Part shown: positions 1 through 5,610 of the stretch, in pieces
Layout: each line of letters opens with the position of its first letter
Position numbering within the stretch: the first letter of the stretch is position 1
From: Bryobacterales bacterium
GTDB taxonomy: Bacteria > Cyanobacteriota > Vampirovibrionia > Obscuribacterales > Obscuribacteraceae
DNA length: 7,391 nt
Assembly (NCBI GenBank): GCA_903970295.1
Contig: CAJCHQ010001062.1
Coordinates: 1-7,391, forward strand
Reading direction: 5' to 3'
Program-made: the position numbers and the translations under genes
The notes under the pieces: generated by a model
Told to the model about the DNA's origin: nothing
The model's input: the letters and a program-made list of their open reading frames with translations, nothing else
The model's database searches: none

Positions 1-302
1 CGGTGTTGCTGCGAGAGCGGGCAAACGCTAATTTCTTTCTTCACGACTTCGACCATTGCTTGCAGGACCTGGATGGGGCGAACAAGTTGGCCAAGCCCAA
101 TGCGGAAGATTATCTGCTTAGAGCAAATTGCCATTCCAGTCTCGGTCATCCCCAGTTGGTCGTTGAAGCCTGCACATCGGCACTGAAGCTGGCGCCTCAA
201 AGCGCAGAGGCATACTACGTGCGTGCTAAGGCCTACTCGGCTCTGCAGCAGCAAAAATCTGCAGATGCCGATTACGAGAAAGCGGTGTCTATGAAAAAGT
301 AA
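1..302 (+). CDS. TPR-repeat protein, C-terminal fragment
   Basis: This is the 3' end of a gene that enters from the left edge; the reading frame is open from the first bases and ends at TAA 300-302. The 99 visible residues form about three tetratricopeptide units of 34-36 residues (approximately 2-36, 37-70 and 71-99). Each has the TPR pattern of small and aromatic residues at helix contacts, for example an Ala after LLR, Gly48, Ala60-Leu61 and Pro65 in the middle repeat. TPRs are helical-hairpin scaffolds for protein binding, so the product is probably an adaptor or an outer or periplasmic assembly factor, but no enzymatic domain is visible and the N-terminus is missing. A GTG at position 3 could be read as a start, but with no ribosome-binding site visible and a TPR unit beginning at once, truncation is more likely. 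The next gene starts 62 bases downstream on the same strand. Confidence 0.8.
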   Translation, partial: VLLRERANANFFLHDFDHCLQDLDGANKLAKPNAEDYLLRANCHSSLGHPQLVVEACTSALKLAPQSAEAYYVRAKAYSALQQQKSADADYEKAVSMKK

Positions 303-330
303 TTGCAGAGTGTGGAAATTCGGGCATAAT
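303..330 (+). promoter_or_regulatory. Possible sigma70-type promoter for the first PATAN gene
   Basis: In the 62-base gap after the TPR gene there is TTGCAG (303-308), a 16-base spacer and CATAAT (325-330, five of six matches to TATAAT). This would give a leader of roughly 28 bases before the GTG start at 365. The -35 match is weak (three of six), so co-transcription with the TPR gene is equally possible. Confidence 0.25.
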
Positions 331-364
331 TCCATAGAATCTGGAGCAGCCTGAAGGTCCCGAC

Positions 365-1966
365 GTGCTAAGAAAGAGCGGACTGCCGATCCAACTGAAA
401 CAGCTTCCCGCCGTGCCGGGATTGCCTGAGATTCATCAATATCTGTCATTAGCCCTAGAGAAGCGGGGAAGACAGATGCAGATCTCGTGGGAGAGTGCTG
501 ATCAGCGGCTCGAATTTTTGCTTGAAATTATCAGCAGTCCCAAAAGCAGCGACCCGCAATGGCGTCTCTCGTACGGAGAATCAGGCAAGAAACGAGAGAC
601 TGTGTTCGAATACGCTAGCTGCGATGTACTGATGCTGCATAATCTGATCGTCTCCAGCTGCAACGAAGTTCTGCAAGTATCCGCTGAAGGCAAATTGAAA
701 GCTTCCGATTTCCAGATCGAGCCGATCAATTCGCTGAAGCGATCGATTATCAAAACGCGGCCAGATTTGGATCTGAACAAGGATCTTACGTCAGGTGACA
801 CTGGCATCGCTAAGTCCTTGCTTAATCAGGGAGATCTGGCTCATGTCGGAACACAGGCTGTGCTCAAATCGTTGGTTGCCGCCAAAGTCACCGGTAAGCT
901 CGAATTTAATGATGGGGTAGAATTAGGGATGATTTACTTGCAAGGCGGCAATCCCAGGCATGCCACTACTGGTGATGTCATCGGTGAAGACGCCTTGATT
1001 GAGCTAATCACTTGGAAAGAGGGAAAATTTGTATTTGAACCGGATATCCGCACCGATTTGCAAACAATCCATCAAGGAATAGAATCCCTGGTGGCCCAGG
1101 GAATTCAGCTGTCGGACCGGATCAGCTTTTTGAAGAATGCCGGTTTTCGCCCCTGCTCTTTTCTGCAGCCGGTAGATATCAATTTGAAGGATTTAGAATT
1201 CGTCCAGCGGATAGCGCGAGGGTGTCCCACTGATGTCGGAACATTAGGCAAGTTCTATCGCAGCCTGAATGGTAAACAGTCAGTAAGAGAATTACAGAAA
1301 GCGATGCAACTTTCTCACAATCAGATTGTGCACATGATTTTTCACCTCGTCTCCAATCAGTTGATTGTAATTTCCAACCATCAAAAGCATGACGAAAGCG
1401 CAGTTCAGCCGCGCACGATCGATGTCGCCGCCATTCAGAACGTGATGATGAGCTTGCGCCGAGCTGAGACGGGCATGTTTACTTACCCGGCTTTCCTGTA
1501 TTTTCTCGAGCTGGAATATTTTCGCAGTTATCGATCCGGCAGTCCTTTGTCGGTGATCGTTTTTGAGATGCGATTGATCAGCCAGGTGGGGCAAGACATT
1601 GTTGGTCAGCTTCTGCCTAATCCGGCTCTGGTCGACGCTGTTTCGCGCATCAGCAAATTGAAACGGCATGTCGATATGCTAGGGCACTATGACGCTTTTG
1701 ACTACGTACTTTTGTTGCCCAGCACCAAAGCTGGTGGCGCTCAAATATTCGCAAACCGGATCGTCAAAGCCTTGACAGCTTCGCCCCTGGCTGGCGGAGT
1801 TGATTCGAGCCTGCTTTCGCTGGCGTTCGGTTCTGCTTCGATTCCTGACGATTTTCTCGATTTGAGCATGTTGCTGGGTGCCTGTGATTCAGCCATGAAC
1901 AGAGCCAGGCAAACAAAACAATCGGTTGTCATGTATCGAGACATTAGACCTCGATCAGCGGAATAA
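365..1966 (+). CDS. PATAN (DUF4388) protein with degenerate GGDEF domain, copy 1
   Basis: This is a predicted cytoplasmic signalling protein of 533 residues with no signal peptide or membrane segment. A conserved N-terminal module (about 15-100; ALEKRG, DPQWRL, SCDVL) is followed by a variable linker (101-155). Next come a PATAN/DUF4388 domain (about 158-250; VTGKLEF, GGNPRHAT, TWKEGKFVFEP), a winged-helix-like segment (about 276-337) and a C-terminal GGDEF fold (about 350-526). In that fold TGMFTYPAF matches the TGLxNRRAF start of diguanylate cyclases. The catalytic GG(D/E)EF is DAFDY (443-447) and the metal-binding DxD region reads FEMR, so cyclase activity is very unlikely. RHVD (434-437) sits exactly five residues before DAFDY, as the c-di-GMP inhibitory site does in PleD-like enzymes, so c-di-GMP binding is inferred. 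The GTG start is supported by GAAGG at 353-357 and by alignment with the N-terminus of the downstream paralog. Confidence 0.9.
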   Translation: MLRKSGLPIQLKQLPAVPGLPEIHQYLSLALEKRGRQMQISWESADQRLEFLLEIISSPKSSDPQWRLSYGESGKKRETVFEYASCDVLMLHNLIVSSCNEVLQVSAEGKLKASDFQIEPINSLKRSIIKTRPDLDLNKDLTSGDTGIAKSLLNQGDLAHVGTQAVLKSLVAAKVTGKLEFNDGVELGMIYLQGGNPRHATTGDVIGEDALIELITWKEGKFVFEPDIRTDLQTIHQGIESLVAQGIQLSDRISFLKNAGFRPCSFLQPVDINLKDLEFVQRIARGCPTDVGTLGKFYRSLNGKQSVRELQKAMQLSHNQIVHMIFHLVSNQLIVISNHQKHDESAVQPRTIDVAAIQNVMMSLRRAETGMFTYPAFLYFLELEYFRSYRSGSPLSVIVFEMRLISQVGQDIVGQLLPNPALVDAVSRISKLKRHVDMLGHYDAFDYVLLLPSTKAGGAQIFANRIVKALTASPLAGGVDSSLLSLAFGSASIPDDFLDLSMLLGACDSAMNRARQTKQSVVMYRDIRPRSAE

Positions 1967-1980
1967 TAAATATTCCAGCG

Positions 1981-2008
1981 ATGACCGACCGATTACGTGG
2001 CATATAAG
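1981..2008 (+). promoter_or_regulatory. Possible sigma70-type promoter for the second PATAN gene
   Basis: ATGACC (1981-1986, four of six matches to TTGACA), a 16-base spacer and TATAAG (2003-2008, five of six) lie in the 77-base gap between the paralogs. The predicted transcript would start near 2015 and leave a leader of about 30 bases. A short inverted repeat AAGTG-CAGG-CACTT (2006-2019) overlaps the predicted start site. The two PATAN genes may therefore be transcribed separately, although read-through is not excluded. Confidence 0.3.
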
Positions 2009-2043
2009 TGCAGGCACTTCCACCGGCATAGAGATCAGCAAAT

Positions 2044-3627
2044 ATGCTCAAAAAAAGCACATTCTTAGGACCGGCGCAGACATTGCCGACGCGTCCTGAT
2101 TTACCGGATTTGCATCACCTTCTGTCCCAGGCCCTGGAGAAGAGGGGCAAAGGTTTTCAGGCGGTTTGGCGCACCGGCGACAAGCTTTACACCCTGGAAG
2201 CTCTTTGTAGCATCAAGGGCGGTGATCCACTGTGGCGTTTGTATCGCGAGCAGGGGAAACGGCGCGAGACAGCTTTCGATTACACTAGTTGTGATGTCCT
2301 TTTGGTGTATAACCTGATTCTCTCTTCTTGCGCCGATTCGACAAAGGCCGAGAAAGGGGCTAAGCAAACCGGAGCCGCTCCAGATGCTTCAGCGTCTGCG
2401 GTCGAATCGTTCATGCTGTCGGTGGATAAATCATTTCAAGACCAGGCTAAAGCCGAACGTGCGGCAACGCGTGAAGATGCAATTCCAAGTACAGGTGAGC
2501 TGACCAAATTTCCCCCGGCCAAACTTCTGCAGACGATCAGGGCGGCGAAAGTGACGGGCAGGCTCGAACTTCGCTCCGCGCAAAGCACCGCCGTGGTCTA
2601 CATGCAAGATGGATTGCCGGTCGACGCCACTGCTTCAGATGCAGTCGGGGACGACGCGATCATCGAACTTCTGACCTGGAGCACTGGTCAGTTTGTGTTC
2701 GAGCCGAGAGTTCTGAGGAACAATCAAACTGTTCACCTCAGTCTCGAGTCACTGCTCGCTCAGGCGATGCAGTTATCGGAACGAATTACTTATCTGGCTG
2801 AAGCTGGTATGAAACCCACTTCTATGCTCGTGCCAAAAAATCCTAATATAACCGAGATGGAATTCTTGCAAAAAGTTGCAGCCGGCAAGCCATCCGATGT
2901 AGCGCTGTTAGGCCGGTTCTATCACAACCTGGATGGACGGCAGACTGTTGATGAGAGTGGCAGATTGATGGCGCTTTCGCGCAACCAGCTGATGCAGGCG
3001 GTTTATCATCTTGTTTTGAGCGATCTCGTCGCCATCACTAATGCGACGACGACACCGCAGCCTTTTCAGATCGAGCCACGCCAGATCGATGTGGGTGCAA
3101 TACAGACAGTGATGATGAGCCTGCGAAGAGCGGATACAGGCATGTTCGTCTATCCAGCATTTCTCTACTTCCTCGAGCAGGAATACTTTCGTAGTTACAG
3201 GGCAAAAAATCCGCTATCTGTAATTGTTTTCGAGATGCGTTGCCTGGTCAGTTCGGGCGGAGAAATTGTCAGACAGATGCTGCCTGCCCCGGCTCTTGTT
3301 GACGCCGCTTTGCGAGTCAGTCAACTGAAGAGACATCAGGATCTGCTCGCGCATTACGATGCTTTCGATTATGCCCTGATTCTGCCGAGCACCAAGTCTG
3401 GTGGCGCCAATATTTTTGCCAATCGCCTGGTCAAATGCCTCACATCTTCGCCTCTGGCCGGCTTGCAGGCCGGTCAGCTATCTATAGCGGTCGGCTCTGC
3501 TACGATTCCCGAAGATTTCGTGGACCTCAGCTCTTTACTCGGTGCCGCGGATGCCTGTATGAAGCGAGCTCGTGATACAAAGCAGGCGTTAGTCATGTAC
3601 CGTGACGTGAAAAATGTGATGGTGTAG
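2044..3627 (+). CDS. PATAN (DUF4388) protein with degenerate GGDEF domain, copy 2
   Basis: This 527-residue tandem paralog has the same domain order as the preceding gene. The N-terminal module is about 15-97 (ALEKRG, DPLWRL, SCDVL) and the Ala/Lys/Asp-rich linker about 98-150, unalignable between copies. The PATAN/DUF4388 domain is about 152-246 (VTGRLEL, DGLPVDAT, TWSTGQFVFEP), then a winged-helix-like segment (271-333) and the degenerate GGDEF fold (346-521). The C-terminal domains are about 70% identical by my count and the N-terminal modules clearly less. The active-site signature is again DAFDY (439-443), preceded at the canonical five-residue spacing by RHQD (430-433). I read it as a non-catalytic c-di-GMP-binding regulator, possibly dimerising with copy 1. 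The ATG start agrees with the paralog, although only a poor purine-rich stretch (AGAGA) precedes it. The stop lies one base from the stop of the convergent response regulator gene. Confidence 0.9.
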   Translation: MLKKSTFLGPAQTLPTRPDLPDLHHLLSQALEKRGKGFQAVWRTGDKLYTLEALCSIKGGDPLWRLYREQGKRRETAFDYTSCDVLLVYNLILSSCADSTKAEKGAKQTGAAPDASASAVESFMLSVDKSFQDQAKAERAATREDAIPSTGELTKFPPAKLLQTIRAAKVTGRLELRSAQSTAVVYMQDGLPVDATASDAVGDDAIIELLTWSTGQFVFEPRVLRNNQTVHLSLESLLAQAMQLSERITYLAEAGMKPTSMLVPKNPNITEMEFLQKVAAGKPSDVALLGRFYHNLDGRQTVDESGRLMALSRNQLMQAVYHLVLSDLVAITNATTTPQPFQIEPRQIDVGAIQTVMMSLRRADTGMFVYPAFLYFLEQEYFRSYRAKNPLSVIVFEMRCLVSSGGEIVRQMLPAPALVDAALRVSQLKRHQDLLAHYDAFDYALILPSTKSGGANIFANRLVKCLTSSPLAGLQAGQLSIAVGSATIPEDFVDLSSLLGAADACMKRARDTKQALVMYRDVKNVMV

Positions 3628-3628
3628 G

Positions 3629-4063
3629 TCAACGTTGAGGACGTTTCTTCAACCAATAGCTAAGCTTTTCATTGAGTAACTCCATGGTAAAAGGCACGGG
3701 CAGGAAATCATCCATTCCTGCTGCTAAACAATTTTCGTGATTGACCTTGATGTGGCCGCTGACACCAATGATGGGAATGTGCGCCCCGGTCTTTTTCTCC
3801 ATCGCTCTGATATTCGTTGTGCACATCGGTCCGTCGACATTGGGCATAACCCAATCCATTAATATGATGTCGAATTGCAGTTTTTCCAATGACTGCATAC
3901 CGGCGCCGCAGCTATCGACGATGTAGGCTGTTATGCCTAAGCTATCCGAGAGCAGTTCGAATAAATGGGCGTACTGCGGATTATCATCAATGATCAAAAC
4001 GAGTGGCTTTGAGCCCGGCTGTACTTCGTCATTGGAAGTTGAGTGTTCCGATTGTTTTGTCAT
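3629..4063 (-). CDS. Stand-alone receiver-domain response regulator (CheY-like)
   Basis: The 144-residue product is a single receiver domain after a polar 20-residue N-terminal tail, with no output domain. Visible family residues are the acidic pair D26-D27 (LIIDDN), the phospho-acceptor D70 in LMDWVMP, the switch Ser102 (GVSGH) and the aromatic switch position F120 in MDDF. The residue aligned with the conserved receiver Lys (usual form DDYLSKPF) is Val123 in DDFLPVPF, so phosphoryl-dependent switching may be altered. Such proteins usually pass or sink phosphoryl groups or bind partners directly. The gene converges on the second PATAN gene with one base between stops. Cyanobacterial PatA/PixG regulators join a receiver to a PATAN domain, so a shared pathway is a reasonable but unproven inference. 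The ATG is preceded by AGGG (complement of 4074-4077) at a spacing of about 10 bases. Confidence 0.9.
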   Translation of the reverse strand: MTKQSEHSTSNDEVQPGSKPLVLIIDDNPQYAHLFELLSDSLGITAYIVDSCGAGMQSLEKLQFDIILMDWVMPNVDGPMCTTNIRAMEKKTGAHIPIIGVSGHIKVNHENCLAAGMDDFLPVPFTMELLNEKLSYWLKKRPQR

Positions 4064-4083
4064 CTGATCTCAGCCCTGTCAGT

Positions 4084-4128
4084 GGTGAATGGTGAGTTAG
4101 GCTGTGAAAGGCGCCTTTGCCATTCACC
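4084..4128 (-). repeat. 9-bp inverted repeat in the response regulator leader
   Basis: GGTGAATGG (4084-4092) and CCATTCACC (4120-4128) are perfect reverse complements enclosing 27 bases. The enclosed part contains the 12-base palindrome AAAGGCGCCTTT (4107-4118) and an alternative inner stem AGGC/GCCT (4099-4102 with 4113-4116). On the - strand this hairpin would lie in the mRNA leader, ending about 20 bases before the response regulator ATG and close to its Shine-Dalgarno. It could act as an RNA element affecting translation or as a protein-binding dyad. The function is not known. Confidence 0.45.
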
Positions 4129-4154
4129 CCCCCCAGATCAAAAAGTTTGTTTCC

Positions 4155-4227
4155 TACCCGTGACGACCGAAAGGTCTATTTGTTGCAAAATCAGTGTAGT
4201 CACTTGGATACAAGTCGTAAACGGGTA
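4155..4227. other. Possible structured element: three nested inverted repeats
   Basis: TACCCGT (4155-4161) pairs with ACGGGTA (4221-4227) and encloses two small hairpins. These are GACC-GAAA-GGTC (4165-4176), with a GNRA tetraloop when read on the + strand, and ACTTG-GATA-CAAGT (4202-4215). Together they could fold as a three-way junction, as in structured leaders or small RNAs. The stems are short (7, 4 and 5 bp), so chance pairing is possible. I do not recognise a known riboswitch consensus and the strand is undecided. Confidence 0.2.
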
Positions 4228-4291
4228 ATTTCATCCAATTATTAGCCGGTGACTGTTCGATCGCTGAGAAATATTAAAATTTTTGCCCTTC

Positions 4292-4320
4292 AGGGAACGA
4301 AAGAGCGCATCTCCGTCCCT
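4292..4320. terminator. Possible intrinsic terminator hairpin
   Basis: AGGGA-a-CG (4292-4299) pairs with CGTCCCT (4314-4320) with one bulged A, and an inner GAG/CTC (4303-4305 with 4311-4313) extends the stem. On the + strand it is followed by CTTTTCC. On the - strand it lies about 90 bases past the dehydrogenase stop and is followed by a short CCC/GGG hairpin and an A/T-rich stretch rather than a clean T run. It is the best terminator candidate for the dehydrogenase gene, but a weak one. Confidence 0.25.
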
Positions 4321-4410
4321 CTTTTCCGCGTCACGTGTGATGTGTTCATAGTAGACCGGTCGCCTAAATCTTTCAAGTAGCTCCATTTTTGAGCTCTTTG
4401 GGCGTTTCAA

Positions 4411-5331
4411 TCATCTTGGAATTTTCTTGTTACTCGATGTGGTTATACCGGCGTTTTCCAGAGCAACTTCCACGATCGAGCACGGGTCCAGATCGCCTTT
4501 CCCTCGACCGATGGCAGTTAGGAACGTATTTTCGAGGACTGAGACGAAAGGCATCGGCACTTCTGATTCGATCGCCGCATTCAGGGCGAGCCGCGTGTCT
4601 TTCTCTTGCAGGTGCACGGTAAAGGCGCCCGAATCAAATTTTTCGCTGGCTATGAGTTTGCCGTACTTTTCGTACACCGGCGATTGAAAAAAATCTTTCG
4701 CCATGATTTGCATGAACTGATGGTGGTCGATGCCATTTTTTCGCACCAATGCAAAAGCTTCCGAGAATGTTTCGATCATCGAGCTAAGCATAAAGTTGGC
4801 CGCGAGCTTGATCACATTTGCTTGCTCTGGTTCTTCGCCTACAATGTGCACACTCTTTGCTATAGGCTCGAATAACTTCTTGCACTTTTCGATTGAACTG
4901 GAATCACCGGCAGTCATCACGATCAGCTCTCCCCGTTCCGCGACGTCCGGTCTACCCATTACAGTCGCCGAGATAAAGCTGCGTCCCAAATTCTTGCTGG
5001 TTTCTGCTATGCGGTGTGAAAGTCGAGCGCTGATTGTACTCATGGAAATGTGAATGGTGTCCTTTCCCTGGTGCACGATCAAGGATTGATCTTCGCTGCC
5101 TGCAGGGCCGAAGACAATCTGTTCGACAGCGCGGTCGTCTGCGAGCATGGTAATCACAATGTCACCGCCGGCAGTACCAGCTGGTTCATGGGCGAGCATC
5201 GCGCCCTGGCTGAGCAGAGGCTTGGCTTTTTCGCGGGTTCGATTATAGACAGTCAAGCTATGCCCCGCTGCAATCAGGTTTGCCGCGATTGCCACACCCA
5301 TATTGCCCAAGCCAATCATGCCAATTTCCAT
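4411..5331 (-). CDS. NAD(P)-dependent beta-hydroxyacid dehydrogenase family oxidoreductase
   Basis: The 306-residue length is normal for the 3-hydroxyisobutyrate dehydrogenase/6-phosphogluconate dehydrogenase-like family, cytoplasmic oxidoreductases acting on short hydroxyacids or semialdehydes. The N-terminal Rossmann domain (about 1-160) opens with GLGNMG (7-12). The second strand ends in YNRT (29-32), where an Asn-Arg-Thr rather than an acidic residue favours NADP(H). The all-helical C-terminal domain (about 165-295) carries the catalytic Lys175 in VIKLAANF with Asn179, and KDTRLAL (244-250), the family's conserved K-D segment. The usual APVSGG substrate loop reads ATVMGRP (122-128), a departure from classical 3-hydroxyisobutyrate dehydrogenases, so the substrate cannot be named. 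The ATG start is fixed by a strong GGAGG four bases upstream and by the Rossmann strand beginning at once. It is divergent from the hydrolase genes, with no pathway clue from neighbours. Confidence 0.92.
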   Translation of the reverse strand: MEIGMIGLGNMGVAIAANLIAAGHSLTVYNRTREKAKPLLSQGAMLAHEPAGTAGGDIVITMLADDRAVEQIVFGPAGSEDQSLIVHQGKDTIHISMSTISARLSHRIAETSKNLGRSFISATVMGRPDVAERGELIVMTAGDSSSIEKCKKLFEPIAKSVHIVGEEPEQANVIKLAANFMLSSMIETFSEAFALVRKNGIDHHQFMQIMAKDFFQSPVYEKYGKLIASEKFDSGAFTVHLQEKDTRLALNAAIESEVPMPFVSVLENTFLTAIGRGKGDLDPCSIVEVALENAGITTSSNKKIPR

Positions 5332-5335
5332 AGCG

Positions 5336-5340
5336 CCTCC
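5336..5340 (-). promoter_or_regulatory. Shine-Dalgarno GGAGG of the dehydrogenase gene
   Basis: On the - strand GGAGG is followed by CGCT and then the ATG at 5331-5329. It is a full anti-Shine-Dalgarno match at a short spacing of four bases, much stronger than the sites before the other genes in the window. It settles the start codon. Confidence 0.75.
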
Positions 5341-5360
5341 ATTTTTGATGGTGAGCCCAG

Positions 5361-5389
5361 ATCATAACAATAAATCGATTTAAACTCAG
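5361..5389 (-). promoter_or_regulatory. Probable sigma70-type promoter of the dehydrogenase gene
   Basis: Read on the - strand, CTGAGT (complement of 5384-5389) is followed by a 17-base spacer and TATGAT (complement of 5361-5366, five of six matches to TATAAT). The predicted start site gives a leader of about 20 bases containing the GGAGG site. The -35 box is poor (three of six), as at promoters that need an activator. The CTCGAG dyad begins four bases upstream of it. Confidence 0.45.
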
Positions 5390-5392
5390 AAA

Positions 5393-5421
5393 ACCTCGAG
5401 GGCAACATTTTGGCTCGAGGT
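5393..5421. promoter_or_regulatory. Operator-like dyad ACCTCGAG-N13-CTCGAGGT
   Basis: ACCTCGAG (5393-5400) and CTCGAGGT (5414-5421) form a perfect 8-bp inverted repeat with a 13-base spacer. Each arm also contains the palindrome CTCGAG. The site lies between the divergent dehydrogenase and hydrolase genes and directly abuts the predicted -35 of the dehydrogenase promoter, which suits an activator or repressor site. The centre-to-centre distance of the arms is 21 bp, two helical turns. Read on the - strand, the second arm is followed by TTTTC, so a weak attenuator hairpin is an alternative reading. Confidence 0.45.
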
Positions 5422-5610
5422 CGGAATGTTCCACAGTTTCTTAACGAATGCGGCAGTTTGGTCAAGCTAAGGGACTGCAATCTGATACGCTTAGCACTCT
5501 CCGACGGACGAAGGAATGGGGCTGTCCATGTCCTGGATGTTATGGTCGTTATCGGGGCTGTTATGTCAAAATTCGGTTCTCTGAAACCAGCAGAATCGTT
5601 GGCATCAAAT
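5422..5610. other. Upstream region of the hydrolase genes
   Basis: This 189-base stretch is the rest of the divergent intergenic region. The hydrolase frame is open across it back to a TTG at 5410 with in-frame ATGs at 5542 and 5563, but the implied peptide resembles no domain and would push the signal peptide inward. A small palindrome GGAATGTTCC lies at 5423-5432. I find no promoter for the hydrolase genes that I would defend; the best -35-like site, TTGGTC (5458-5463), lacks a good -10. Confidence 0.5.

Larger units (their letters stand above)
4064..4410. other. 347-base intergenic region, rich in inverted repeats
   Basis: I see no convincing coding sequence here: short open frames lack codon patterns, start signals and recognisable products. 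The region is the leader side of the response regulator gene and the downstream side of the dehydrogenase gene, both on the - strand. It holds a 9-bp stem-loop, a run of eight C (4127-4134), a cluster of three nested inverted repeats (4155-4227), an AT-rich patch (about 4269-4285), a possible terminator hairpin (4292-4320), a GACCGGTC palindrome (4354-4361) and AGCTC/GAGCT (4379-4395) just after the dehydrogenase gene. Confidence 0.7.

Noticed and set aside
2006..2019. AAGTG-CAGG-CACTT as a terminator after the first PATAN gene
   Set aside because: The stem is only 5 bp, there is no T run after it, and it overlaps the predicted promoter start region of the second gene.
365..3627. Active diguanylate cyclases
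   Set aside because: Both copies have DAFDY in place of GG(D/E)EF and lack the metal-binding Asp region, so synthesis of c-di-GMP is not supported.
4155..4227. A known riboswitch (c-di-GMP, fluoride or cobalamin type)
   Set aside because: Only short generic stems and a GNRA loop are visible; I could not match the conserved core nucleotides of any of these classes.
4389..5367. Several + strand open frames of 77-107 codons opposite the dehydrogenase
   Set aside because: The - strand frame has every family motif and a strong ribosome-binding site; the + frames overlap one another and show no recognisable protein.
5410..5610. N-terminal extension of the first hydrolase back to TTG 5410 or ATG 5542
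   Set aside because: The extension has no domain resemblance and would bury the signal peptide and lipobox about 50-100 residues into the protein. No good Shine-Dalgarno precedes TTG 5410.
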